Positions 23,614-36,100 of a DNA stretch of 64,000 bases are shown here, piece by piece (positions within the stretch are counted from its first letter, which is position 1; the number at the start of each line of letters is the position of its first letter). This DNA is from Lineus longissimus (taxonomy: Eukaryota; Nemertea; Pilidiophora; Heteronemertea; Lineidae): NCBI RefSeq assembly GCF_910592395.1, contig NC_088310.1:20529501-20593500 (forward strand), read 5' to 3'. The translations under genes and the position numbers were made by a program. The notes beneath the pieces were generated by a model. That model was given only the letters and a program-made list of their open reading frames with translations. It was not told where the DNA came from and did no database searches.

Positions 23614-24172
23614 GGCAAAATTTTTGCTTTATGAAAAGGATATACCTTTTTTTCGCAAAATTAACCCCCTCTCTGTGGAATCATTAATCATTGCATTGTA
23701 CTTTAAAAGTACGTTCCTTTTTCATATCTTTGGAGCACAGAAGCGGATGGAGGAAGATTGTCCTGGTTGGAGGAGGATGCTGCATCATACTTGATAAGTA
23801 ACCCTCTCTGTTCACCATGCTGCCAACAGGTTGATAGGGACAATGTCCCAACCTGTGGTTAGCCCATGCTCCAGCCGGTGTTGAGCAGGTTGTGACATCG
23901 TCCTTTAGAGGGAAGTGAAGCCCTCGGTTCCCATTAATACAGTTGAACAGCTCCGAAGAGCTAGTAAATCATGTATGAGTGCTAAATTCTAATTATTAGC
24001 TTAACATGCCCCATTTACACTCCAGACGTACTGGACAGGCCTCGTCTTGGCGCCTGGTACATAGAGGAAGGACAACCAGGATGTCGAAACAGACTGTATT
24101 GGTGTCCGTAGCCCTATTTGGCTCTGGAGTGGCAAGTACAGCAATGGATTGGGGAACAACAATAAAGGAGTA

Positions 24173-24327
24173 CAGTAGAACTGCTCTATCAAGGACACTC
24201 TTGGGACTGACAAGTGCTGTCCTAGTGGTGTCCTGATTAGAGAGGTCAAATTGAATGGAAAACAAAAACTTTGGGAGTAAACCTAGTGTTCTTAATAGAG
24301 AGGTGTTCGCTGAGGTAGGTTCTACTG
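24173..24327. mobile_element. MITE with pogo/Tigger-like ends
   Basis: The ends are CAGTAGAACTGCTCTATCAA and, inverted, a terminus ending GGTTCTACTG, 155 bp apart. TA stands on the left flank; the right flank (TC) does not match. Known Tigger/pogo elements end in CAGTAGAACCTC and duplicate TA, so this is most likely a degraded non-autonomous relative. Related partial copies occur near 41520 and 56502. Confidence 0.55.
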
Positions 24328-24599
24328 TCAAGAAGTCTTACCGGAATTGCTTGGTGGTCTTGCCTTGGAGGTGGGCCTAGGTTCCAATCCATCATCACAA
24401 CCGTAATCAAGTTTTGTCCAAGACAAGAAGAAAATGAATAAAAATGGTAGATCTGTTAAGGTTATTTGCAAGACTAATACATGCAAATACAGCTAATAGG
24501 CCCCACCCTGTGTCTTATGTCATTGGCAATTCCAAAAATCTATTCATGCAAAAGGCCTAAAAAGAAAGTCTGAAGCATGATCAATTTCATGAAAACTGG

Positions 24600-24707
24600 C
24601 CTAGGCCACAGTGCTGCTATCTAGCGGTTGAGAGTGGAACTGAACGTTTTGGACGAAGATTTCAGTTCCATTTTCTGCCGCGAGACAGCGCCACTGTCCC
24701 CTAAGCC
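24600..24707. mobile_element. Fold-back MITE
   Basis: Left arm CACAGTGCTGCTATCTAGCG then GTTGAGAGTGGAACTGAA; right arm TTCAGTTCCATTTTCTGCCG then CGAGACAGCGCCACTGT. The arms are near complements of about 40 bp around a 16-bp centre. No coding capacity. Confidence 0.55.
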
Positions 24708-25370
24708 AATTTCATAATTGATTGGTTTTCATGCCTTTGGAAGGTAATCAGTATCAAACTGAGGAACATTTGATGAGCTGATGACTTGCTTTAGTTGTCA
24801 AATAGGTTCAGCACAGCCACAAGCCATCTTCCTACACAAACGACAGTAGATATGATTCTCTGATGGGATCAAGTGTTTTTAACATATTCCTAATTACGCT
24901 GGGAAACCCTGCAAGGCGGAAAAAGAAACGTTTACAAACAACGAACCGTATCATTAACAACGATATCGGCATCACAAAAAAGGACTATCTAACAGCAAGT
25001 AGGCCTACCTCAAACACCAGAAGCAACAACAACAACAAGTAAAAACAAAACTGAAAGATATATTAACACAGAGCAGAAAATCAATTCGAAAGAACAAATT
25101 CTCTATTCTTTGAAAATGGAGAGTTGTGGTAATGATATGATCTTATAATGAGTATCACAAGTTTATGGAGAACTGTATCATATATTTTGTAACATGAAAT
25201 AATTTAGAATCCAGAATCCAGACTCTGCAGAATGACACCCAATGTTTCTAAATCACTTCCAGCATGAATCTTACCAAGCTCCGATGATTAACCAAAAACC
25301 GAATTTTGTCAACAGTCCTTTTGAAAAAGATCTGCAGCAATACTGTACAATGCCAAATTTTCGCAGGCAT
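24708..25370. other. No gene seen
   Basis: AT-rich spacer beyond the 3' end of DNAAF10. No exon, RNA or structured repeat recognised. Confidence 0.4.
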
Positions 25371-25376
25371 TTTATT
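25371..25376 (-). terminator. Poly(A) signal of DNAAF10
   Basis: AATAAA on the minus strand, about 145 bp beyond the stop codon. It is the nearest canonical signal and would give a short 3' UTR. Cleavage would fall about 10-30 bp further on. Confidence 0.45.
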
Positions 25377-25519
25377 TTTGCAAAAATTGCAAACAATTAC
25401 AATACACGAAAATCAAATTTTTTTGACAGATAACAGTATGAGATTCTCTTTAAACTTCTCCAGGAGAAAATGGTGTCATTATTCTGATAATCTCAAAGTT
25501 CCTGTGGACGGAATGAAAA

Positions 25520-28500
25520 TTACAAAGTGTTCAATCGTGTTGTGAGCAGGACCCTGACTTGCTGATCGAATGACGTACACACGGCCAAGCCAAGTTTATC
25601 AGGACTCCAGTCAAACGAATTGATAGGTTGTGTCGATAATGTCATGTTTTGCACGAAGTTGATTGTTCCCGCTGCACCCATCTCTCGGTCTTCCTTGTCT
25701 TTGACAACACGCTTTGCCGGATATTCACTGGAATTCAATGAAAGAAAAAGTTAGTTTTGGGCAGTGGAAACTATTATGATCAGGAACCGAAATTCATTCA
25801 GTACCAAACTACTATAACAGGCCAACCTTTTATCAATTTCTGAGGCAATCATTGAGTAGACAGGAAAGTCTGGTGTACCGCATTTCAACCTTATCAACTT
25901 CTATTTTCACTTACAACATGGAATATGTTAAGATCTTGCCCAAGTACTGTTCAGTCGTTCACTTTGATTTAGTTCAGATTTGAAAGAAAACATAAAATAT
26001 GCATCGCCCTAATATATTAAATCAATGGAATCAAACCCAAAACCTAGATATTGGCAATGGTGCTTATTTTAAACACAAAAACACTTTACTCGGCACTTCC
26101 CAGACTACTAGTGTCCTTATCATTGCATTCATGAAAATTAGAAAACAGAATATTTTGTCAACACAAAAGGGCAGTGAGTCACTTACTATTTCCATAAAGC
26201 CAGAGAACCATTTCCACCCAACGTCATGAACACATCTCTGTTTTGAGGAAGATGTTTGGCACCCCAGACTGTACTTTTATGAGCCTGGAATAAAAGCATC
26301 CTCATATCACAGACAAGTAAATTTATAATGCTTTCCTAGTTCCAATTGAAGAGTTAACCTTGAGGGAGAATTTCTTCTCTATTCTTAATAACATGCCACT
26401 ACGGTTAGACACCAAGTGGGTTTTTTGGCCACATGACTTTGTCTCAGGAGAGGCTACAGTACATTCAATTACATCATTACATGAAAAACCTACCTTTTCT
26501 GACACTGATGCAAATCCTTTCTCTGGGTGTTGTGTCCGAAGATCAAACACGTGGAATTTTGATTCAAGGGTTGCAGCTACTAACTTGTTCATGTCAATGT
26601 CTTTTCGGTCGAACTCAACCCCACACACCTGCAATAGAAAAAAATCTTACACTTCAGTGATATTATAGGCACTGGACATCGATTACTTGTGTCGGTCAGA
26701 AAGTTGGTCATCAATCCACACACAGGATACCCTGACTGCCCCCTGCCAGTGGCAAAGATAACAATTGAAGCGATGGTTCGCCGGCTGGATGGATGACAGT
26801 AGGACTTGAGAAGACCAAATATCACTGACCTGATCCGCCATTCATCAGTTGAGCAAGTTGGAGTTATCATCAACAAAACTTGTTTGTCCTTATACTCTAC
26901 CGATAAGTGAGAAGGTTAAGATGAAGATGAGGTTTTCAGTTTCCACCATTCCTCCAGAAATAACACTAGGTGATGTGGCTCTGTAGCAAGTCCAGATGTT
27001 GTCTGCCACAACCTCATGCAAGTCAGCTACAACAGGTCCACCGTTTCAGTTTGTATTTCAATTAATGGCATACTTACACCATTTTTGAGGTTCGTTTCCC
27101 ATCTCATTTTCATTTTGCGCAAATCGAATAGCTTGACATCACCATTATCATACCCAGCACAAAGGCAGCGATCGTGTACATTGTACGCATGACCTGAAAG
27201 AGCAATACATTTAGTATGACAAGCAATGTTCGGAAATTGTAATTCAAAAGTCATCAATTCAAGTTATTTTGAGGGAATATTACTGCACAATGCAGTGGAG
27301 AACAGTCATGATACAGTCATGAAGAGATTCAAACACATATAAACTGGGCGATTTAAGAAAGGGCATACTAATTTTGAAAGAGGGGTTTCTTCTAACTTCT
27401 AACTAAAATGCATGATGATGACGTTCAAACACTTACCAAATGCCACTGCCCAACAGTCTCGTTTAGCCTCTCCTTCCCCTGGAGCCATGGTTGCAACAGG
27501 GTCATCTTTTTGCCTTGGATCCCACACCTTTACACTGCCTAAAATACAAAAGAAAAATAATCTGCATTTTTAACTGTCCTAACCTCAAACAGGCTTTGTT
27601 GTTTAAGGGGTGCGATCACATTCCCAATCCATCACACCCTAAAATATCCTGCAGTACGACGGTTTTTCACACCCTATGTAACAGAACCACTCTTCAGGTT
27701 GTGGTATGGAGAGTTATTTAGTCCTCTGAACCAATCTCATGGGTGTGAAAAACAGCTGTCCAGTCACTTCCAAATGTGAAAGTCTGCTCCAAGTGGAGCA
27801 ATTCCATTATTTAATTGATCCAGTATACACAAATTCCAGTATTGAACTTTTTTGTGTTGAGTAAATGGCACTTATTATACCATGCATATTGATTTTAAAA
27901 TGAGTTTCACAGGGAGGGACCTTCAGAACTCAAGTGTTGATCCATACAAAACTAGTAAACTTTAATTATGTGGTAAATACCATCTCTGCTTCCTGTAGCG
28001 ATCTCTGGAGCTCCTTCCCCGATTCCTAAACCACCGACCCCATCAATGCAGTTTACTATTTCTTTGTGTGCCTTCACTTTGTATACTGGTAAACCTGTGT
28101 CCTCCAAGTTCCTGGAAATATGAAATTATGAAGTTGCCCTTGAGATCTAACGATGACCTAGTTTAAGCTAATTTGGACACTTTTACACAAGACTGGATTT
28201 CGCTGACTTTTACACATTCTGGCCACAGCATCTACTGTCCTTTCATTATCAAGTTTAATCAGGGCTTTTATCCTGTTCACCTTACCATATATTCAGATTG
28301 CCTTTGAAATCACCAGTAGCCAGATAGCGTTGTTGTAGACTAGATGCTCCAAATGTACCACATTTGAAACTGGTTTGCTTCTCTGCCTGCAATTGCAAAG
28401 AGTAGATTTCAAGTTTTAGTCAAAATCCAGGGTAGTCAAGAAACCAGTCAATAACATTCAGAAGAACGAGTAAAGAGATACAACTTATTACTACCACAGC

Positions 28501-29004
28501 TATCTAATAGTACTTGTGTCTAGCTTGACTTGGCTTAATTGCATCACAAGACTGAAATTAATAATTTTAGGGTAAAGACTGGGCCTCCTCATATTGAGGG
28601 CTACACCCGTAATATGACGGTGATCAAAGAGGAAGTCCATGCAATCGGCGTCATACGAGGAGAGATGTGGAACAAGAGCCTTTACCCTGCGTGATGAATC
28701 CACTTCACTTGACCTCGAAGAGCTACATGTAAGAAGGGCACAGAAGAAGGCATGATCATGATACTCCAGCTTGCACTGATATAGGACCACCAGTATGCAT
28801 TACTATGAAATATTGCTGAATAATACCCACCTCCTTCACGAGCTTCAATTCTCCATGGGAGACCTCGAAGACCTGCAATGCTCCAGTGTCTTTAGGGTAC
28901 TGTCCCAACAACACAAACTTGGGACTGACTGGAATCCACTTGCAATCAAATAGGGTATAATTTACAGATTTCTGGACATGTACGATAATCGTTGGTTTGT
29001 CCAT
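25520..29004 (-). CDS. DNAAF10: Dynein axonemal assembly factor 10 (WDR92)
   Basis: Cytoplasmic WD-repeat cofactor that works with the R2TP/prefoldin-like chaperone machinery in pre-assembly of axonemal dynein arms. Eight exons: 29004-28831, 28386-28286, 28111-27981, 27538-27437, 27193-27078, 26628-26494, 26284-26187, 25727-25520. All introns have GT/AG ends and all phases join, giving 354 residues (human about 357). The start [20 protein letters not shown] matches the human N-terminus in pattern. WD-type strands end in [24 protein letters not shown] and LALWKY. The C-terminus ([20 protein letters not shown], then FDQQVRVLL) is also conserved. This fits a single seven-bladed propeller spanning the protein. 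No frame breaks or lost conserved segments are seen. The gene implies ciliated or flagellated cells. Confidence 0.97.
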
Positions 29005-29784
29005 CGTGTTTTATATATAAAGCAGATTCTTTCTAGCACAATGCTATTCAAATTTTATTTCTTATCTTCCAGAATTTTCGAAAAATTTGGAGAGAAACTT
29101 CATTTATTTCGTGCAAGCTGAATCTTGCCTTTTCATAGTTGTGGTTGTCGCCTGTCCAATTCCGCAATGCCCGGAACCGATTTAACTCCAACTACATCAA
29201 AAGATGGTTTATCACAATAGTTAGAAGGGCTTATATCTATTAATGCTATTTTGACGTCATATGTAACCTTTTTACATCGTTTCAAAGCAGTATTTACAAA
29301 GAAACGCCAAAAAAATTCGGCAGTGAACTTGTCTTCAAGACTGCAGTGCCCAATACGTATAAAAGTCTTCCAGGGTTGTCTTCAGACGTGTTTTGCAGGA
29401 TTTACTCCATGCAGGACCTTGTTTTCCTTCCTCATACTTTATTCATTAATACATGTAGGCCTACATGTGTCATGGTGTTAAATCTCCACATCACAGCAGA
29501 CTGGTTGTGACCAATGTTGGAGAAGACGTACTTTGTGAGGGGTTTGTCAGCAGGGGGACGTTGACACCAACACTGTAAAGGTCACATTGAGTGATGAGGC
29601 ATGCCAGTTGTGAATGTAAATAAAGCTGTATGCACAACAGTCTGGACAATGAGGCTGGTTTTGAGAATGTCACATCATTACCACCTCCATACAGATCATA
29701 CAACGTCACAAGACAGTCTTGAAAAGGGCTAAAAATGCTAAATCTCCACTTCAGACAGGTTGTGATTAAAAACACAAAAAGAAA
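29005..29784. other. DNAAF10 upstream region
   Basis: Holds the presumed promoter and 5' UTR of DNAAF10. No TATA box is obvious close to the start. A frame on the + strand at 29251-29481 has no recognisable motif. Confidence 0.4.
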
Positions 29785-29985
29785 TCATCTTAACAGATCA
29801 TGCACTGTTCTTGGTTTCATTCCAAAAGCCCCATCTCTAGTGATTGATTCTAAATACTGAAAATCACCATCATTTTTGGGTTTTGGGATTCCCATGCCTC
29901 CCTTATTTGTCTCTTGCAGCAGGGGCTGAGGGAGAGACTCAACACTACAGGTAAGATTATCTTTCACTGATAGAGGAATAGCTTT
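29785..29985 (-). CDS. Possible terminal coding exon, unknown gene
   Basis: After a plausible acceptor (TTATCTTGCCACAG) one frame is open for 66 codons and ends with TGA. The product starts KAIPLSVKDNLTCSVESLPQ and ends GMKPRTVHDLLR. No domain recognised. Upstream exons would lie to the right. One phase-compatible candidate is 37890-37834 (ATG, 19 codons, AAAAG|GTAAGT), which would nest the mannosidase gene inside an intron. That link is speculative. Confidence 0.3.
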   Translation of the reverse strand, partial: KAIPLSVKDNLTCSVESLPQPLLQETNKGGMGIPKPKNDGDFQYLESITRDGAFGMKPRTVHDLLR

Positions 29986-30133
29986 CTGTGGCAAGATAAT
30001 AAATGAAGGAAGACAATAAGTTTATAGATAGACACATTGCTATTTCTTAAATAATTTGTTACATGATGACTTTCAAGTGTCCATCACCCGTTAATAAATG
30101 AGAGAGTATCACATCATGATACCTTCTAACCAC

Positions 30134-30603
30134 AATCCATAGGATTGAATCCAATGAAAAACTGATCATTTTACACAAGAAAATCTCTCACTTATAGGAA
30201 ATATTACAAATATTTAGTGTTGAGTCATCAAACAGATTAGTTGTTGAATAAAATACATGTAGAGCTTGAATCAAAGTGTCAAACACGAACAGAACAAAAG
30301 GTGTTGCTGCAGCAAAAAAACCATCGCCAACCTTTTTTTCATGTAAGCACTCAACCGACTTTTGAACAAATCCATAGGATTGAATCCAATGAAAAACTGA
30401 TCATTTTACACAAGAAAATCTCTCACTTATAGGAAATATTACAAATATTTAGTGTTGAGTCATCAAACAGATTAGTTGTTGAATAAAATACATGTAGAGC
30501 TTGAATCAAAGTGTCAAACACGAACAGAACAAAAGGTGTTGCTGCAGCAAAAAAACCATCGCCAACCTTTTTTTCATGTAAGCACTCAACCGACTTTTGA
30601 ACA
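30134..30603. repeat. 235-bp tandem duplication
   Basis: Two apparently identical copies (30134-30368 and 30369-30603) abut directly. I see no difference between them, so the duplication is very recent or is an assembly artefact. It carries no recognisable gene; a 63-codon frame appears in each copy on the + strand. Confidence 0.9.
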
Positions 30604-31086
30604 AAAAATTTCATTAGAAAATGCAGAGAAAAAATTTAGATTTTGTTTCAAGGTTCTGCCAGATTGAGCTTTACAACCATTTAAGTTTCCCACTTTCAGT
30701 CACTAGATCAAAGTTTCCCGCCCATCTATCCTATCAATTCTTCCTATCTTCACCAGCTCATTGTTACAGATGTGAAGGTCCTATAAACAGTTCATTTTAA
30801 AATAATGTTTAGGATGTATCCTATAAGAAATGACCAAAACTACAACTAAGCTACAAATACATAAGGACAGGTCCTATATAACCTGTTTAACTATAATAAA
30901 AGCACAGAAAGGGCAAGCAGCACCTGTCCTGAACTGAAGGAGTATTACATTACATAAACTTATCTCAAAACAATAACAGAAAAATGATAATTTACAAGAG
31001 TGACATGAAATATTTTATAAACATTACACTGTGTAACAAATCTATCTTTCTGTAACCAGGTGTAGGTGATACTCGAAAGTGCACAC
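30604..31086. other. No gene seen
   Basis: Short AT-rich spacer. No exon, repeat or RNA recognised. Confidence 0.35.
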
Positions 31087-31288
31087 ATGTCCAGGTCTGG
31101 CCTATACTCAATATCCAGCCTGTCATGAATAGCACCCAATAAACAAGGTGTCTCCAGTAATTAGTAGCAAGGTTAAATTTTAAACATTTACGAGTATGGC
31201 AAACTGGACATACCATACTAGACATGCGGCATACTGAAGTTTCTGAGCAGGCCACTATTTCGTTATGCTCAGGATATCGAGTATAGGC
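31087..31288. mobile_element. Putative MITE with 23-bp inverted ends
   Basis: GGTCTGGCCTATACTCAATATCC near 31094 is matched in inverse by GGATATCGAGTATAGGCC plus AGACC near 31271-31293, with one mismatch. The interior has no coding capacity. Boundaries are approximate. Confidence 0.45.
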
Positions 31289-31560
31289 CAGACCCTAAAA
31301 CATACTGTGTCTTCTCAATTAAACAGGCTTGAACCAGCTTCCCATTCATTATTAAATGTCCATAAGTACAGACTAGGGGAATCTGGCTCGGCTTTAAATG
31401 AGCAGGCAGTCTAAAACCAAACGTTGAAAATACCTCTTATTACAATACGAGATACAGACAAATTCCTGTGCCTTTCATTTTGAGTTTCTGGATCATTGCA
31501 AAAATGTTGAATTCACTATTACCGGGTTGTCAGAACACTTAATTTTGAAGTACGCAACGT

Positions 31561-31604
31561 CAGGTTTAAAGCCCTGAATTAGGCAATTGAGGGCTTTAAA
31601 CCTG
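31561..31604. repeat. Perfect 15-bp hairpin
   Basis: CAGGTTTAAAGCCCT and its exact complement AGGGCTTTAAACCTG flank a 14-base centre. It could form a stable stem in RNA or DNA. No neighbouring gene explains it. Confidence 0.6.
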
Positions 31605-33121
31605 CAATTGATAATTTCCTAAATGGGTACATCATACAAAAGCGTCTGTCTTGACCAAAGAAACACCACTTGGTGATGTTGTGTCTGTACGGTCATTCCG
31701 ACCATGAGTATGAAACTATTTGTAACACGCTGTAAATTGTACAACATGTTGCTTTTTTTTCTATTTACAATGTATAGAAAAATACTATTTTGATAAATAT
31801 ACTCTAAGCATATTCAGTACAGTGCCTCACAGTAGAAACTCTGCTTTCATTTGGTCATCTGTGATGATCTGAAACGATCCATTTTCTGAGATGAGATCAG
31901 AAAAACAGAATTCTTTTGCTTGGACAGGTCAGCACCACCCACCCTCCATTTTATGCTCAACCTCCCCAAAAGTAACTGTAAAGTGTAAGAAGATCATCGT
32001 TTTTGGGACTAAATGCGACGACATATAATTTTTACCGACAAGCTTAGATAAAAAGTGTCGCCAAACATCACCGGGCCACAAACAGCACTTTTACACTTCA
32101 TTTTCTTTCAATTTGATTGATTTTTTTTTTCATTTAATTATACATCATAACTTAATGAGGCCACTCCATTAAAGTACATGCTGTCTCGAAATGGTGTCAT
32201 AACTCAAACAGTAAAGGCATCATCTTTACTGAACTGACCTCTAAAAGATAGAAGTATTTACATTCTACTTGAACAATAACAAACGTGGTTAAGAGTATGT
32301 CTGAAAACTGGTTGTATGGACTGGATTGCTTGAAAAACCCGATGACCCTCAAAAGCTAATCTGATGTACCTGACACAAAAATTCACAGACGAAAAACATC
32401 TTTTGTTTGTTTTGAGACTCGCAAGTATCTGGAACCAGAACTGAGTATGTGAACTAACCAAACAGTGATAAATATGCATGAGTTGTGACTAAGTTTTCTT
32501 GATTAGTGTAAAAGACGATACCAAACTGAAGCTTTGATTCTTGATATATTTGATTGGAGATGAAGTGATAACCCTCTCAGGACACTGTAACATCGATCAG
32601 AGGCTGCGGCATCCTTCTCAATGCGCCACATTCCTAAGCAGGAATCTAGAAGACACCCATCATGCTTGTTTGGCTCAGAAAGCACAGGCCATGGAGCTAA
32701 CAGGGTCTCTGGTTTGTCAATAGAGGATCGTAAGTCCCTCATTCTTCCTCGAGTGGCGAGTGAGAGCTCAAGATCTGTAATGGTAATCCATTACAAGCTA
32801 GATTCTGCCAGCCTGAAAGCCGCAAGATCCTAACCGAGTTAATAGTTTGGTTTCTCCTTTTCTCTCCACGAGAACCTATATTCAGTTCCATAACTGTCCA
32901 CAAGGTGGCATTTCAATTGCCTCAAGACAATAACAGAGATGTGGAGCAAGTTACTGGTAACAATCACTAGATTTAAAACCAACTACCCCCAAAGAAAAAA
33001 TATGTGATGACTAACAGTAATTTTCCGGGTCCTCCTTCAACCAAAAGGATCCACCTCTATCCTCTTCGCGATGCAATCAACACATATCATCATCTAAACA
33101 TGGATAGTATCATCCGTGAAG
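31605..33121. other. 3' flank of mannosidase II; weak + strand exon candidate
   Basis: Presumably includes the mannosidase 3' UTR, though no canonical poly(A) signal was found by eye. On the + strand, 32600-32833 reads as a possible terminal coding exon (SIEDRKSLILPRVASESSRS and on to SLKAARS, stop), but the opposite strand is open too, so I do not call it. Confidence 0.3.
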
Positions 33122-36100
33122 TCATACAAAATTCATCTTGTAAGTTGCAATTTCCATTTGGTCCAGCTTTATTTCCCCGCGAACAGATAGTCGTTTCTCA
33201 TACATCAACGACAGTGTCATCTCCGTCATGTCCTTGATCTCGACATCGCGCAAGAAATTCGCCTCCACAACACCATTTGTTAACTTACATTCCAAATCGT
33301 AAGTTCTGAAGCCACACTGGAACCCCTTGCGATGCAAAATCAGCACGACATTTGCAGCACTAGTGATGTTTTTTGATTCCATTGTTTTCATATTCACGAT
33401 ATCAACATCACAAGGGAGGGAGGACGCAAGAGGACTGAACGTGTTCACAAAATTCTCAGGATTTCTGTAAACTATGAAATTAGTCACTGGATGGCGTAAC
33501 TGATCTGAAATAAGTAGACTCAGAAGTGATGGGTAGGAAGGCTTAGTCTCCTCAGACACCCGTGGTAGACTAGATTGTGGTCGCTCTAATAGCAGTGCAA
33601 ACTGACTTAACGTTTTCTTACTGTCATACACCCCCTCCCCCAGACCGCGATTATCGTCCGATGACAACTTCCTATCTAACATCACCTCTAAACAGCCAGT
33701 TTTGAGGCTGGACACACCATGAGACTGTGCTGATAAAATGGAAAACCTTGTGTCGTTTCCTTCAATATAAGCCATTGCTGACATTGGCTGATAGTTACCC
33801 GCTATGTAGTATTTCTTGTGGCTTTTATGACGGACTGTTTGAAAGCCGTTCAAATCCGAGTACCAGATCTGACCATTTTTGACAGAGGTTGTGAACTTCA
33901 TGATAATTTCCTTATCCATCCATTCGTGGTCTGTCGTCAAATCAATGTTATTTTCAACCTGTAGGGCAGCACCTAGCGGCTTCTCAGTGTGCAGTATACG
34001 AACGACATGTTGAAGTGCGTAATACTTAACTCGAACCTCTGACACTAGAGGTCCTCGCAACACTGAAACTTCTGGATCTCTTGAGAAGGATCCAGATCCA
34101 GACGTAGCAGAACTCTGGGGCATGAAAATGTATGCCCCACTTCCGCGGGAGTTGTACATCATGAAAGACAATGCGATATCAATCACATGATTATCATCGA
34201 GAGTCGTGACAGACAACAACAAACCTCGGTGGTTAAATTTTGCACGGATGTGGTGGTTTTCGAAAACGATTCTCGAATGTGGTGAAGTATCGAGTCTTCT
34301 CACATTGAAAATAGATTTATCCTTTGCTGCTTGGCCTCTGAAAGGATTACTAAATAGAGTGGCTGTAATGGCCACACCGGCAACCCTTGCCTTGACCTTT
34401 TCAGGTATGTCCGTCAATATGAAGACCTTCATTGCAAGTGGTGGGAGATCAGTGTAGAATATCAACTCATAGTCAATGATGGAAACATCGGAGGAACCCA
34501 CCCAGATCGGGTTTATCTGACTGGGAACTGTGTCACCCTTGGAATCAGTCACCTTAATCACGGGACTACTCACTCTGAACTGCAACAGTTCAAATCTGTG
34601 TTTCCCAACCGGGTTAAAGATCACAACCTTAGTCCCATCAGGTGTCACAGTCACTAACTTCTTCTCCGGATGAATCTGATCCGAACTCCGAGCATCGTCA
34701 ACATTGATGAAATATTTATTTTCAGGTTTGCCATCGGCGGGTTCTTGCAGATCTTTCAGAAATAAATACTGAGCAGCAGTGACTGTTACTTTTTTCGTTG
34801 ACGCTTTTGCATCCCAAAGTTTGACCTCGTAATCTGCAACCGTCTGTGGCTTTGACGTCCCGGTAATAGCATCGTGATGTTGAAACAGAGCTAAGCTACG
34901 ACGAGCAGTCGTCAATCTTTTCAAATTCCCACTACCGTGTCTGAATGGCTTTTTATAGTTGGACTGATACGCCATTGCCAGACTGTTGAGTATCTCAGCG
35001 CTACGGAGGTTGCTCTCAATTTCACGTTCTAACTGTTTGTAAAATGGCCGTGTTGTGAAATAACCCGTCCAGTATTCCTCGTCACGATCCATATATGGAT
35101 AAAACCCACCGTACAGCGTCGGGAACTTCCCTCCCTTCAACTTGCCTGCTTTTTCAACTTTCTTAACAGCTGAAAAATAATCTTTTAAAGTACCAAACTT
35201 TGCATCAATGTTCCAGTCTTTTCTTGAATTCATATAGTTGAAGAGTTTGTTATAATTGACATACTGTTGGTCCCATTCGATCTCCCGATCAAAACGGAAA
35301 TCATCTCCTAACGGATACAATATAATGTTGTGACGGAAGTGTTCCGCTTTTGCTCTGAATTCATCAAGTAGATACTTTGAATATTTTTCTATGTTATCAT
35401 TTGTAAGAATTGGTGGGTTTCCCTCGCCGTATTCACCGGGTATTTTCCGAAAGTCAAACAAGAGGCAGATATAGGGATTTGGACCACAGGAATGCTTTAT
35501 ACTGTACAGGACGTAAGGTAACAAGTGGCAGAAGGCATCCGTTTCCCCATTTGACTTATCCCAATACTGCCGCCAATGAAACTCTAAATTCTGATTTTGC
35601 CTCAGTTCTGCTTTCACCTCGTCGTGAATTCTTAAGATCACCATGTCCTTTACTCCGGCGCGGTTTAGAATATACGGCATTGTTGACGAGTAGCCAAATG
35701 GATCAGGTGACCAGCTGATCTTCGGTTTCACACCAAGGTTCTTCTCCAGCCATTGGTGCCCTTCTATCAACTGATCAATGATGGCAAAATAATGCGTTGA
35801 CGCTTCATCAGGGGCTACCCAGCCTCCATTTACGATCTCTAACTGGCCACGCGTGATAAGATTCTTAACTCGAATTTTTTCACTTTGATCTAACTCATCC
35901 CACCACATGGACAAAAACACAGTCTCCGCCCAAATGAATGTCATATTAGGATACTGTTCAAGTTTTGCCATGATATTTTGCAAGATTGGCCTTGTTTGTA
36001 ACAGGTAGTACTGACCAATCGTCTGTAACCATCCAGGGTCATTATGAGAGTGCGGCATCAGGATTACCGTCAGCTTATCTTTGTAAACAATGTCTTTATC

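Noticed and set aside
32600-32833. Terminal coding exon on the + strand
   Set aside because: The frame meets a stop just upstream unless an unusual acceptor is used, and the minus strand is open too. It probably lies in the mannosidase 3' UTR.
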